Assembly (NCBI RefSeq): GCF_011752625.1
Contig: NZ_VWXD01000010.1
Span: 62,001-126,000 of the forward strand
DNA: 64,000 bases
Reading direction: 5' to 3'
DNA from: Candidatus Pantoea formicae
GTDB taxonomy: Bacteria; Pseudomonadota; Gammaproteobacteria; Enterobacterales; Enterobacteriaceae
A program made the translations under genes and the position numbers. The notes below the pieces were generated by a model that worked only from the letters and a program-made list of their open reading frames with translations, searched no databases and was not told where the DNA came from. This document shows, in pieces, positions 17,870 through 24,902 of this stretch. Numbering within the stretch: position 1 is the stretch's first letter; each line of letters opens with the position of its first letter.

Positions 17870-17890
17870 TTCCTTCCATTTTGGAATCAA
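17866..17890. promoter_or_regulatory. Inverted repeat TTGATTCC / GGAATCAA
   Basis: Perfect 8-bp arms around a 9-bp spacer, overlapping the LysR stop and 78 bp before the reductase start. The size and T-N11-A-like symmetry fit a LysR site; a weak hairpin terminator is the alternative. Confidence 0.5.
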
Positions 17891-17967
17891 TGAAAGCCAT
17901 TTTGCCCGGATTATCACCCAACCAGCAGCGCGCTATGCTGGCCTCCTCACCACAGAGGAGTAGAGCG

Positions 17968-18909
17968 ATGTTGGTAAACGGTAAGTGGAGCGCAGAGTGG
18001 CATCCGGTTCAAGCCACCGATAAACAAGGCGGATTTGTCCGTCAGACGTCCAGTTTTCGCCACTGGATCACCGCAGACGGCTCCAGCGAATTTGCCGCCG
18101 AGCCGGATCGCTATCATCTGTATGTGGCACTGATCTGCCCATGGGCCTCGCGTACGTTGGTTGCACGTAGCCTGAAAGGGTTGGAAAAAGTGATAAGCGT
18201 GTCCGTGGTGGAGCCGCAGTTGGGCGCACAGGGCTGGCACTTCGGCGATTATCCCGGATCTGACCGCGACTGGCTCAACAAAGCCGAGTACATTCACGAG
18301 TTATACACTCGTGCCGATGCTGATTTTACCGGCCGCGCAACGGTGCCCGTTCTGTGGGATAAAAAGACGCAAACCATCGTGAATAACGAATCCTCCGACA
18401 TCCTGCGCATGCTGAACAGCGGGTTTGGCGATCTGGCCGATAACAGCCTCGATCTCTACCCGGAAGATCTGCGTGCGGAGATCGATGCGCTAAATGAGTC
18501 GATCTATCCACGCTTGAACAATGGCGTCTATCGCACGGGTTTTGCCACGACGCAAGTCAGCTACCAGCAGGCGTTCCATGATGTGTTTAGTCAGTTGGAT
18601 GAACTGGAGCAGCGTTTACAGGATGGCCGCACCTTCTTGTTGGGTGAACGCCTGACCGAAGCGGATATTCGCCTGTTTGTCACGCTGATCCGCTTTGACG
18701 CCGCCTATCATGGCCTGTTCAAATGTAACCTGCGCCGCTTACGCGACTATCCACTGCTCGATCGCTATCTGAAGAGTATGCTGGCGGTTTCGGGTGTGCG
18801 TCAGACAGTGAACATCGACCATATCAAACAGGGTTATTATTCAATCAAGGCGCTGAATCCCAACGGCATTGTCCCGGTTGGCCCAGATATGGCGGATTAC
18901 GGACTTTAA
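17968..18909 (+). CDS. Glutathionyl-hydroquinone reductase (YqjG/Xi-class GST)
   Basis: Reduces glutathionyl-hydroquinones using a catalytic Cys. The 313-residue protein resembles E. coli YqjG throughout: GGFVRQTSSFRHWIT, DRYHLYVALICPWASR (catalytic Cys in CPWA), RATVPVLWDKK, IVNNESSDI, NNGVYRTGFATTQ and LTEADIRLFVTL. ATG 17968 has GAGGAGTAGAGCG upstream; a TTG start 34 codons upstream would extend into the LysR stop and the inverted repeat, and is rejected. It is the second gene after LysR and is followed 8 bp later by an esterase gene, a likely small detoxification operon. Confidence 0.93.
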   Translation: MLVNGKWSAEWHPVQATDKQGGFVRQTSSFRHWITADGSSEFAAEPDRYHLYVALICPWASRTLVARSLKGLEKVISVSVVEPQLGAQGWHFGDYPGSDRDWLNKAEYIHELYTRADADFTGRATVPVLWDKKTQTIVNNESSDILRMLNSGFGDLADNSLDLYPEDLRAEIDALNESIYPRLNNGVYRTGFATTQVSYQQAFHDVFSQLDELEQRLQDGRTFLLGERLTEADIRLFVTLIRFDAAYHGLFKCNLRRLRDYPLLDRYLKSMLAVSGVRQTVNIDHIKQGYYSIKALNPNGIVPVGPDMADYGL

Positions 18910-18917
18910 GGAGCAGG

Positions 18918-19526
18918 ATGATGGCAAAAGCGTTAGTGGTTTTCTTACACGGTGTCGGCAGTAATGGCGATGACCTGGCCGTGCTCGGTCAGCACTGGGC
19001 CAGCCTGCTGCCGGATGTGGCTTTTGCCTCACCGAATGCGCCCTATCCGTTTGAACATGCGATGGGCTATCAGTGGTTTAGCCTGACGGGCATCACCACA
19101 GAAAACCGCCCGTCGCGCGTGCGTGAAGCGCGTGCAGCCTTCGATGAGACGTTGCAGCAACTGATGGCGCAGAACGGTATGGCTGACGCGTGGGATAAGC
19201 TGATTCTGGTGGGCTTTTCTCAGGGTTCGATCATGGCGCTGGATGCACTGGCGTCGGGTCGCTACCCGCTGGCGGGCGTGGTGGCGTTTTCAGGACGCTT
19301 ATCTTTCGACGGCGCGTTAACGCCGCAGCAGCACACGCCAGCACTGCTGATTCACGGCAAAGTGGATGGTGTGATCCCCTATAGCGAAACAGAATCAGCG
19401 GCACAACGTTTGCAGGAGGCAGGGGTCACGGTGGAAGCACGCTATGAAGCCACCACCGGGCACACCATCTCCTCACAGGGTGCCATGCAGGCAGCGACGT
19501 TTATCGCCCAGTGTTTACAGGATTAA
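18918..19526 (+). CDS. Carboxylesterase/phospholipase family alpha-beta hydrolase (YpfH-like)
   Basis: A 202-residue serine esterase with the phospholipase/carboxylesterase pattern. It shows the oxyanion segment VVFLHGVGSNGDD, the nucleophile elbow GFSQGS, the acid Asp in HGKVDGVIPY and the His in TTGHTIS. YpfH of E. coli is the nearest recognised relative. The start lies in GGAGCAGG-ATGATG; either ATG is possible. It is the third gene of the LysR/reductase run and converges with a TIM-barrel gene (4-base overlap). The substrate is unknown. Confidence 0.9.
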   Translation: MMAKALVVFLHGVGSNGDDLAVLGQHWASLLPDVAFASPNAPYPFEHAMGYQWFSLTGITTENRPSRVREARAAFDETLQQLMAQNGMADAWDKLILVGFSQGSIMALDALASGRYPLAGVVAFSGRLSFDGALTPQQHTPALLIHGKVDGVIPYSETESAAQRLQEAGVTVEARYEATTGHTISSQGAMQAATFIAQCLQD

Positions 19527-20320
19527 GGCCAATAGCGATTTAACGCTTGCCAGGCTTTTTGCGCGGCCACCTCAGGGGGTTGCGCTTTTAACTCATCGTT
19601 AAACACTTCAATCCCGACCGGGCCGGTATAACCGCCACTCTTCAACTTATCGACAAATCGCTCCACCTCGATAATGCCGTCGCCGGGCAGTAACCGCTGA
19701 TGGCGCGCATAATCACTCAGCGCGCCCTTTTCTTGCGGCGGCATCTCCGCCATATCGCACAGCTGCACTTCGTAAATACGATCGGCAGGAATGCCGTCCA
19801 GTTGCGACGCATCACCGCCCAAAGCACAGATATGGAACAGATCGACCACCAGCCCAATATTCGGCTGGTCGAGACGTTGTAAACGCTGCCACGCCAGCGG
19901 CAAGGTATTATCAACGCTGCACCACGCCATCGGTTCGTACATGATGCGCATGTTATAGCGCGCGGCTTCCGAAGCCATCCAACGCAGATCTTCATCGATA
20001 CGCTCAGCCACGCAATCTTCACGCGTGGTGGCGGGAGCCTGAATGGTATCGCAGCCAATGGACTGGGCAATGTGGATAAACTGACGCAACTCTTCGCGTT
20101 TCTGTAAACGTTCGCGATCAGGGGTGCCGGTAAAGTCGCGTAGCACCTGCAAGTTGGTAAAGCCGAGATCTAACTGTTGTGCCAGTTGCGGTGTGTTGGT
20201 CTCGACATCATCCCGCCAGATTTCGACCTGATCGAAACCCGCGGCACGGGCCGCGCGCAGCTTCTGCTCAGGTTCACCGTTTAACAACACCAGGTTAAGG
20301 AATTTGGGGTTACTTCGCAT
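19523..20320 (-). CDS. Sugar phosphate isomerase/epimerase-type TIM barrel protein
   Basis: A 265-residue AP-endonuclease-2-like TIM barrel, of the class used for keto-sugar and inosose isomerases. Seen: LRAARAAGFDQVEIWRDD, IQAPATTREDC, MRIMYEPMAWCSVDN, NIGLVVDLFHI, EVQLCDM and GPVGIEVFNDEL. The Glu, Asp, His and Glu metal ligands of the family appear to be in place. ATG 20320 follows AGGAGCCCGTTG. It stands alone with no catabolic neighbour on its strand, so no pathway is assigned. Confidence 0.85.
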   Translation of the reverse strand: MRSNPKFLNLVLLNGEPEQKLRAARAAGFDQVEIWRDDVETNTPQLAQQLDLGFTNLQVLRDFTGTPDRERLQKREELRQFIHIAQSIGCDTIQAPATTREDCVAERIDEDLRWMASEAARYNMRIMYEPMAWCSVDNTLPLAWQRLQRLDQPNIGLVVDLFHICALGGDASQLDGIPADRIYEVQLCDMAEMPPQEKGALSDYARHQRLLPGDGIIEVERFVDKLKSGGYTGPVGIEVFNDELKAQPPEVAAQKAWQALNRYWP

Positions 20321-20416
20321 CAACGGGCTCCTTAATCGTCCGGATAAATCGGTGACAGGTTCTGCGTGTCACGCACACAGAACACCGACCAGTATCTACC
20401 TCTTAGGCGTTATTTC

Positions 20417-20438
20417 AAGCCCGTGATGCGCAGGGCTT
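20417..20438 (-). terminator. Short hairpin after crcB
   Basis: AAGCCC / GGGCTT stem with a 10-nt loop just beyond the crcB stop. The T-run is poor, so this is only a weak terminator candidate. A second stem (GTTCTG / CAGAAC, 20359-20383) lies further down. Confidence 0.35.
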
Positions 20439-20816
20439 TTATCCCAGCAAATTGACCACTGCAAAACCGGCGAAGGTCATCAGCAATGAACCAATCACAT
20501 GCACCATCACGCTCGACATCGCCCAGAGGTATTTACCGGTTTGCAGCAAGCCGACAATTTCCGCTGAAAAGGTTGAGAAGGTGGTCAAACCGCCGCACAG
20601 GCCAGTGACAATCAGCAGCTTCCAGAAAGGGTCAATATGAGGATTGCGGACAAAAAACGCCAAGGCTGCACCGATGATAAAACCGCCAACCAAATTCACC
20701 ATTAAGGTGCCCGGCGGCAGATTAGGAAACAACGCGTTAAACCGCAGGGAAATGAGCCAGCGTAGCGAGCAGCCCACGGCACCACCGAGCATCACAGCCA
20801 GTAACGACTTCAACAT
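20439..20816 (-). CDS. crcB: CrcB/Fluc fluoride ion channel
   Basis: Small dual-topology membrane channel that exports fluoride. It has 125 residues with four hydrophobic helices. Family motifs: GGAVGCSLRWLIS, GTLMVNLVGGFIIG and the central GLCGGLTTFSTFSAE that lines the pore. ATG 20816 follows AGGAG; an upstream in-frame start would run into the leader and is rejected. A fluoride riboswitch with terminator and promoter precedes it, which strongly supports the assignment. Confidence 0.96.
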   Translation of the reverse strand: MLKSLLAVMLGGAVGCSLRWLISLRFNALFPNLPPGTLMVNLVGGFIIGAALAFFVRNPHIDPFWKLLIVTGLCGGLTTFSTFSAEIVGLLQTGKYLWAMSSVMVHVIGSLLMTFAGFAVVNLLG

Positions 20817-20871
20817 ACTTTTGGAGCTCCTGAAATGAGTTACGCGCAGGGCCGCGGCAGGACAGAAAACA

Positions 20872-20917
20872 CCTGACACACCGCCGTCTCCCGCGCAGGG
20901 ATACGAGTGTTGTCAGG
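20872..20917 (-). terminator. Riboswitch expression platform: conditional intrinsic terminator
   Basis: CCTGACA (20917-20911) pairs with TGTCAGG (20878-20872), extended by CAC/GTG and enclosing a small CCC/GGG hairpin, and is followed by TGTTTTC. The left arm uses the last two bases of the aptamer pseudoknot strand ACGCC, so terminator and ligand-bound aptamer exclude each other. This predicts an ON switch. Confidence 0.75.
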
Positions 20918-20975
20918 CGTCATCAGCCGTCTGTTTCCAGAACGGCGGTTGGGGAAGGTGGCACGCCATCACCTT
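20911..20975 (-). ncRNA. Fluoride riboswitch (crcB motif)
   Basis: On the minus strand, P1 is AAGGTG / CACCTT (20975-20970 with 20960-20955), closing the loop ATGGCGTGC. The helix GCCGT-t-CTG / CAG-ACGGC carries a GAAA tetraloop (20946-20926). Then comes TGATGACGCC, in which ACGCC (20920-20916) pairs with GGCGT (20967-20963) of the P1 loop to form the expected pseudoknot. The conserved GGTGATGG and GCTGATGACGCC strings match the crcB motif. It lies just upstream of crcB. Confidence 0.92.
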
Positions 20976-20984
20976 AGCGGCATG

Positions 20985-21013
20985 ATAATACGCTGGTGCA
21001 GAGAGGGTGACAA
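20985..21013 (-). promoter_or_regulatory. Sigma-70 promoter of the riboswitch-crcB transcript
   Basis: TTGTCA (21013-21008), 17-bp spacer, TATTAT (20990-20985) on the minus strand. The predicted start near 20979 is 4-5 bases before the aptamer. Confidence 0.75.
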
Positions 21014-21023
21014 TATCGGAGGG

Positions 21024-21194
21024 CTAATCCGTCGTGACTTGGATAAGGTCTTTCAACAACTCTTCTCGCGTCATTCCCGTATTTGCTGCTTTATCTTTCT
21101 CTGAAAGAGCAAGTAAGGTGAGTAAAGCACAGAGTTCTTGATAACGCTGGCCTTGACCAGATGGCGCAATGAATATCAGCGATTTAATTATCAT
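21024..21194 (-). CDS. Small protein of 56 residues, unknown function
   Basis: Open frame from ATG 21194 to TAG 21024 with CAGGAG 6 bp before the ATG, a strong ribosome site. The product starts MIIKSLIFIAPSGQGQ, continues RYQELCALLTLLALSEKDKA and ends TREELLKDLIQVTTD. It has a hydrophobic start, an amphipathic leucine-rich middle and an acidic end, and looks cytoplasmic. I recognise no family. It lies on the crcB strand but ends before the crcB promoter, so it need not be in that transcript. Codon use looks normal. Whether it is expressed is inference from the ribosome site. Confidence 0.6.
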   Translation of the reverse strand: MIIKSLIFIAPSGQGQRYQELCALLTLLALSEKDKAANTGMTREELLKDLIQVTTD

Positions 21195-21284
21195 GCATAC
21201 TCCTGATTAATTTTCGCGTTTATAGCACATTCATCATCTTGATATTTTTGCTTCACTTCCATTTATACAAAATTGGAGATCCCG

Positions 21285-22202
21285 ATGCGTACCCTAATTT
21301 TTGACACTGATATCGGCGTGGATGATGCTTTTGCGCTGGCGTATGCGGCGCGGACGCAGCGGTTGCTGGGCATTACCACGGTGTTTGGCAATGTGGCGGT
21401 CGGGCAGGCGGTGAAAAATGCCCGGCTGTTCTGCGAGAAAATGGGGATTGAGGCACCGGTGTATCGCGGTTGCTCGCGGCCACTGGCATTGGCGCCTTCT
21501 GCGCCGGCCACGCTGCACGGCCTGGATGGGTTAGGTGATGCCTTCGAGAATACATACAGTGAAGATGCGCCCAACGCGGTGCAGTTCATTATTGATAGCG
21601 TGCGCGCGCAGCCCCATGCCATCACCATCGTGGCGATTGGACCGCTGACCAATATTGCCAGCGCCATCAATCAGGCACCGGATATCATTCCTCTGGTGAA
21701 AGAGCTGGTGATTATGGGCGGCGCATTCGGCACCGACGGCCATTCTGGCAACGTGTCGCCGTTTGCCGAGTTTAATATCTGGAAAGATCCGCATGCCGCC
21801 GATCAAGTGCTGGCCTCGGCGTTACCGGTGGTGGTATTGCCGCTCGATGTGACACACAAAGTTCTGATCACGGGCGATGAAGTGCGGCAGTTGAATCAGC
21901 CGGTGTTGAGCGCGATATGCCGCCCTTATCTGGCCTACAGTCTGCAAAAAGAAGGATTTGATGGCATGGCACTGCATGACACGTTGACGCTCTCCTGGCT
22001 GGCTTTGCCACAGGCGTTTACCGTGACCGAAGCACCAGTGCGCGTGATAACGGAGGGCATCAGTCTTGGTCAGACAGTCAGACGTCTCAGCGCCCTCGCC
22101 TCACGTGAAGATCCGTTTGCCGGATTACGCACACAGCGCTTGTGCCTCGGCGTGGATGCCGAAGCGGTCAGGGAACACTTTTTTGCCGCACTGCGGGCAT
22201 GA
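21285..22202 (+). CDS. Inosine/uridine-preferring nucleoside hydrolase (Rih family)
   Basis: Hydrolyses ribonucleosides to base and ribose. The 305-residue protein has the family calcium-site signature DTDIGVDD at residues 7-14, followed by ITTVFGNVAV, VAIGPLTNIA, LVIMGGAF and FNIWKDPHAADQV. The His of the ALHDTLTL segment matches the usual active-site region. ATG 21285 follows GGAGATCCCG; a TTG four codons earlier is less likely. The gene is alone with no nucleoside transporter beside it. Purine versus pyrimidine preference cannot be read safely. Confidence 0.93.
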   Translation: MRTLIFDTDIGVDDAFALAYAARTQRLLGITTVFGNVAVGQAVKNARLFCEKMGIEAPVYRGCSRPLALAPSAPATLHGLDGLGDAFENTYSEDAPNAVQFIIDSVRAQPHAITIVAIGPLTNIASAINQAPDIIPLVKELVIMGGAFGTDGHSGNVSPFAEFNIWKDPHAADQVLASALPVVVLPLDVTHKVLITGDEVRQLNQPVLSAICRPYLAYSLQKEGFDGMALHDTLTLSWLALPQAFTVTEAPVRVITEGISLGQTVRRLSALASREDPFAGLRTQRLCLGVDAEAVREHFFAALRA

Positions 22203-22541
22203 GATCGGTGGTCGCTATCAATGGCGTAATGCTTGCCAGTTAAGCGCCGGGTGATCACGCAGTCTTTTTAAAAGGACACTATGGTTGAGGCCAGAGCGCG
22301 CCTCTTCCCCTGAACAGCCCCAGCACGCTCTTCAGCTTCAGTGCATGCTGTTAAAAACGGCACGATGGCTGAGGCCAGAGCGCCTCTGCTGCTGCAAGGG
22401 CTAACCGCAGCGCTGAGGCTTTTACGTTGGGCCAGGAGCCAGGCGCAGGGATGCGACTGGCAGTTCGGGTTGGCCAGGACGGCCTTACCCGAACGGTCCG
22501 TAGGCACGACGTGGAAGCCGAAGGCACCGCGTCAGCGGCGC
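22203..22541. repeat. GC-rich non-coding block with two GAGGC-hairpin copies
   Basis: No supported gene. Two copies of ATGGYTGAGGCCAGAGCGC begin at 22281 and 22365, 84 bp apart; in each, GAGGC can pair with a following GCCTC. A degenerate palindrome GTCGCTAT / ATGGCG (22209-22226) resembles the window-wide repeat. The block runs into the 58-bp direct repeats that follow. Confidence 0.55.
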
Positions 22542-22657
22542 GAGGACGGCCTGGCAGCAGCAGAGGTGCTCAGGCCCGCATGCGCGCGCAGTGAGACGCG
22601 AGTACGGCCCGGCAGCAGCAGAGGTGCTCGGGCCCGCATTCGCGCGCAGTGATACGC
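22542..22657. repeat. Two 58-bp tandem repeats with a covarying hairpin
   Basis: Units 22542-22599 and 22600-22657 agree at 53 of 58 positions. Each contains a hairpin: GGCCTG...CAGGCC in unit 1 (22548-22576) and GGCCCG...CGGGCC in unit 2 (22606-22634). Two of the five differences are the paired T-A to C-G change, so the stem is conserved while its sequence changes. The following GCGCGCAGTGA is nearly identical in both. Open frames across the block follow the repeats and show no protein family. Confidence 0.8.
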
Positions 22658-22662
22658 ACCGG

Positions 22663-23691
22663 CTACCTCGCAAAATGAATCACACCTTTAATCAGCTCAC
22701 GATTGTTAATCACCTCTGGCTCAAAGGTCTCCGCCAAAGTAGAAAAATCATAATGCCGATTCAGCATGATGTCGGCACGAAGCTGACCCGAAGCCATTAA
22801 TTCGCCGACTTTTGCGAAATCTTCGTGCGTGGCATTGCGACTGCCCATCAGCGTTGTTTCACGTTTGTGGAACTCAATGTCAGGAATCACCAAATCGCCT
22901 TTATGCAAGCCGACAAATACAATGGTGCCGCCATGGCGAATCAGCTTCACCGCACCGTTCATCGCCGCCGGGCTGCCGGTGGCATCAATCACTTTCGCCG
23001 CCAAGCGCCCACCAAACTCCGCACGTAGCGTGGTTTCGAAATCCTCGGCCAGCGGGTTGATGGTCGCGAGCCCGAGCTTTTCGGCAACATGCGCACGTCG
23101 CGGTTCACTGGTGTCGGCCACCACCACCTGCGCACCCGCTGCCGCAGCAATCGCGGCTACGCCTAATCCAATCGGCCCCGCGCCCACCACCAGCACTTGC
23201 TCATCGGCCACCACTGCCGCACGACGTACCGCATGAGCACTGATCGCAAAAGGTTCGATCAGTGCCGCCGCTTCTGGTGCCACATCATCTACCGCCAGCA
23301 GGTTGCTCGCAGGCACGCTGAGAAACTCGCAGAAACCACCGTCCTGGTGCACACCAATTACTGAAATATTTTCGCAGCAGTTGGTCTTCCCACTCAGGCA
23401 CGCATCGCATTGCTGACATGACACATAGGGAATCAGCGCCACACGTTGACCAACCCTAAAGTCGCTGACGCCACGCCCCGGCTCCACCACTTCACCACAG
23501 AGTTCATGGCCCAACACCCGCGGATAGCTGAAGAAAGGCTGATTACCCGCCCAAGCGTGAATATCCGTGCCGCAAATTCCAGCGGTAATCGGTTTAATCA
23601 GAACCTCGTGTGCGGCGGGCGTAGGCTTCTCTCGCTGCTGCCACACCATATTGCGTGGTTCGGCGACCACCAGGGTTTTCATCGTTGTCAT
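22663..23691 (-). CDS. lgoD: L-galactonate 5-dehydrogenase, zinc-dependent (LgoD)
   Basis: Oxidises L-galactonate to D-tagaturonate in the cytoplasm. The 342-residue medium-chain dehydrogenase matches E. coli LgoD (YjjN) along its length: GICGTDIHAWAGNQPFFSYP, RVLGHELCGEVVE, the structural-zinc set CQQCDACLSGKTNC, ISVIGVHQDGGFCE, the Rossmann motif VVGAGPIGLG and GSRNATHEDFAKVG. ATG 23691 follows AGGAGAAGCCC; a longer in-frame start lacks a ribosome site. It is divergent from lgoR, with lgoT beyond, so the whole L-galactonate module is present. Confidence 0.92.
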   Translation of the reverse strand: MTTMKTLVVAEPRNMVWQQREKPTPAAHEVLIKPITAGICGTDIHAWAGNQPFFSYPRVLGHELCGEVVEPGRGVSDFRVGQRVALIPYVSCQQCDACLSGKTNCCENISVIGVHQDGGFCEFLSVPASNLLAVDDVAPEAAALIEPFAISAHAVRRAAVVADEQVLVVGAGPIGLGVAAIAAAAGAQVVVADTSEPRRAHVAEKLGLATINPLAEDFETTLRAEFGGRLAAKVIDATGSPAAMNGAVKLIRHGGTIVFVGLHKGDLVIPDIEFHKRETTLMGSRNATHEDFAKVGELMASGQLRADIMLNRHYDFSTLAETFEPEVINNRELIKGVIHFAR

Positions 23692-23826
23692 GGGCTTCTC
23701 CTGTGCTGATGTCGCAGTTATGGCGAAAATCGCTGATAACCGCTTTTTGCACATCCCGAACTGTGAGGCAAACCAATTTTTTTGGGCTTTGAATGGTTTT
23801 TAATGAATAAAAAACCGGAGAACCCG
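23692..23826. promoter_or_regulatory. lgoD-lgoR divergent control region
   Basis: 135 bp between divergent starts. It must hold both promoters and, by analogy with GntR systems, the LgoR operator. I see AT-rich stretches near 23777-23820 but no operator I can name with confidence. Confidence 0.45.
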
Positions 23827-24729
23827 ATGAGCCGAAGCCAGAATTTACGTCAGAACGTGATTAATCAAATGCTGGAAGGCATTGCCAAACGACACATCCG
23901 TTCTCCGTTGCCGCCCCAGGCGGCACTGGCTGAAATGTTCAACATTAGCCGTACCACCGTGCGTCACACGCTGCAGCACCTGCATGAGCGTGGCGTACTG
24001 GATAAAGTGGAAGATACCTACGTTATCGCGCGTGATCCCGGCGAAGATGATGGTTTTAACGCATTGGCCCCACCCATTGATCAACAGGCTATCCAATTTG
24101 AACAAACCTTTTTTAACTTGATCAATCAGCGTCAACTGATGCCAGGTGACAGCTTTAGTGAACTGCAATTAGCCCAACAAGTGAAAGCCAGCCCGGTGGT
24201 GGTACGTGAGTTTTTGCTGCGGTTTATGCGCTATGACTTGTTGGAGCCGATTAAACGCGGCCACTGGCGCATGAAGAAATTTGACCAGCAATATGCAGAG
24301 AACTTGTTTGAGCTACGTGAAATGCTGGAAACTCATGCACTTACTCGGTTTTTGAATCTCCCCTCACAGGATGAACGTTGGATTCAGGCGCGTGACCTGC
24401 TGGATCGTCATCGGGCGATGCGTGACACCATTGCGAGTAATTACCGCCACTTTGCCGCACTGGATAAGGAGATGCATACACTGATTCTCTCCGCCGCCAA
24501 CAATCCTTTTTTCAATCAATCGCTTGAAATCATCTCTGTGATTTTTCATTCGCATTATCAATGGGATGAGGCGGATTTGAAGCAGCGTAACATCGTGGCG
24601 TTGGAGGAGCATATGGCGATCTTAACGGCGTTAATCAGCCGTCAGGATGTGGAAGCCTTGTGCGCACTGCACAGTCACCTTGGTACAGCGAAGTCATCCA
24701 TGATCCGCTGCATTCGTCAGTACAATTAA
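23827..24729 (+). CDS. lgoR: GntR-family regulator of L-galactonate use (LgoR)
   Basis: A 300-residue GntR regulator closely resembling E. coli LgoR (YjjM): it opens MSRSQNLRQNVINQ, has the HTH AEMFNISRTTVRHTLQHL, and continues FELREMLETHALTRFLNLP and SLEIISVIFHSHYQWDEADL like that protein. The C-terminal half is the FCD-type ligand domain. ATG 23827 follows GGAGAACCCG, and the homology starts exactly there; an upstream in-frame start adds 15 unrelated residues. It is expected to control lgoD and lgoT. Confidence 0.9.
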   Translation: MSRSQNLRQNVINQMLEGIAKRHIRSPLPPQAALAEMFNISRTTVRHTLQHLHERGVLDKVEDTYVIARDPGEDDGFNALAPPIDQQAIQFEQTFFNLINQRQLMPGDSFSELQLAQQVKASPVVVREFLLRFMRYDLLEPIKRGHWRMKKFDQQYAENLFELREMLETHALTRFLNLPSQDERWIQARDLLDRHRAMRDTIASNYRHFAALDKEMHTLILSAANNPFFNQSLEIISVIFHSHYQWDEADLKQRNIVALEEHMAILTALISRQDVEALCALHSHLGTAKSSMIRCIRQYN

Positions 24730-24902
24730 AAACCGATTAAAAACCACAAAGCATAAGCGCCCGCACGAATCTGAAACATCCTCGCAACATCCCGACCGGT
24801 TTACTTCTAGTCTCCAAAGCAATCCATTGTGGCAGCACCGTTTCGCTGCCGCAGGATCCCTACACCTAATAACGATAAGTACCCCATACCTGGGAGGTCG
24901 CA

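Noticed and set aside
22341..22652. Open frame of about 100 codons across the GC-rich block
   Set aside because: It follows the nucleotide repeats, is Arg/Gly/Ala-rich, has no ribosome site and resembles no protein; the covarying hairpin explains the sequence better.
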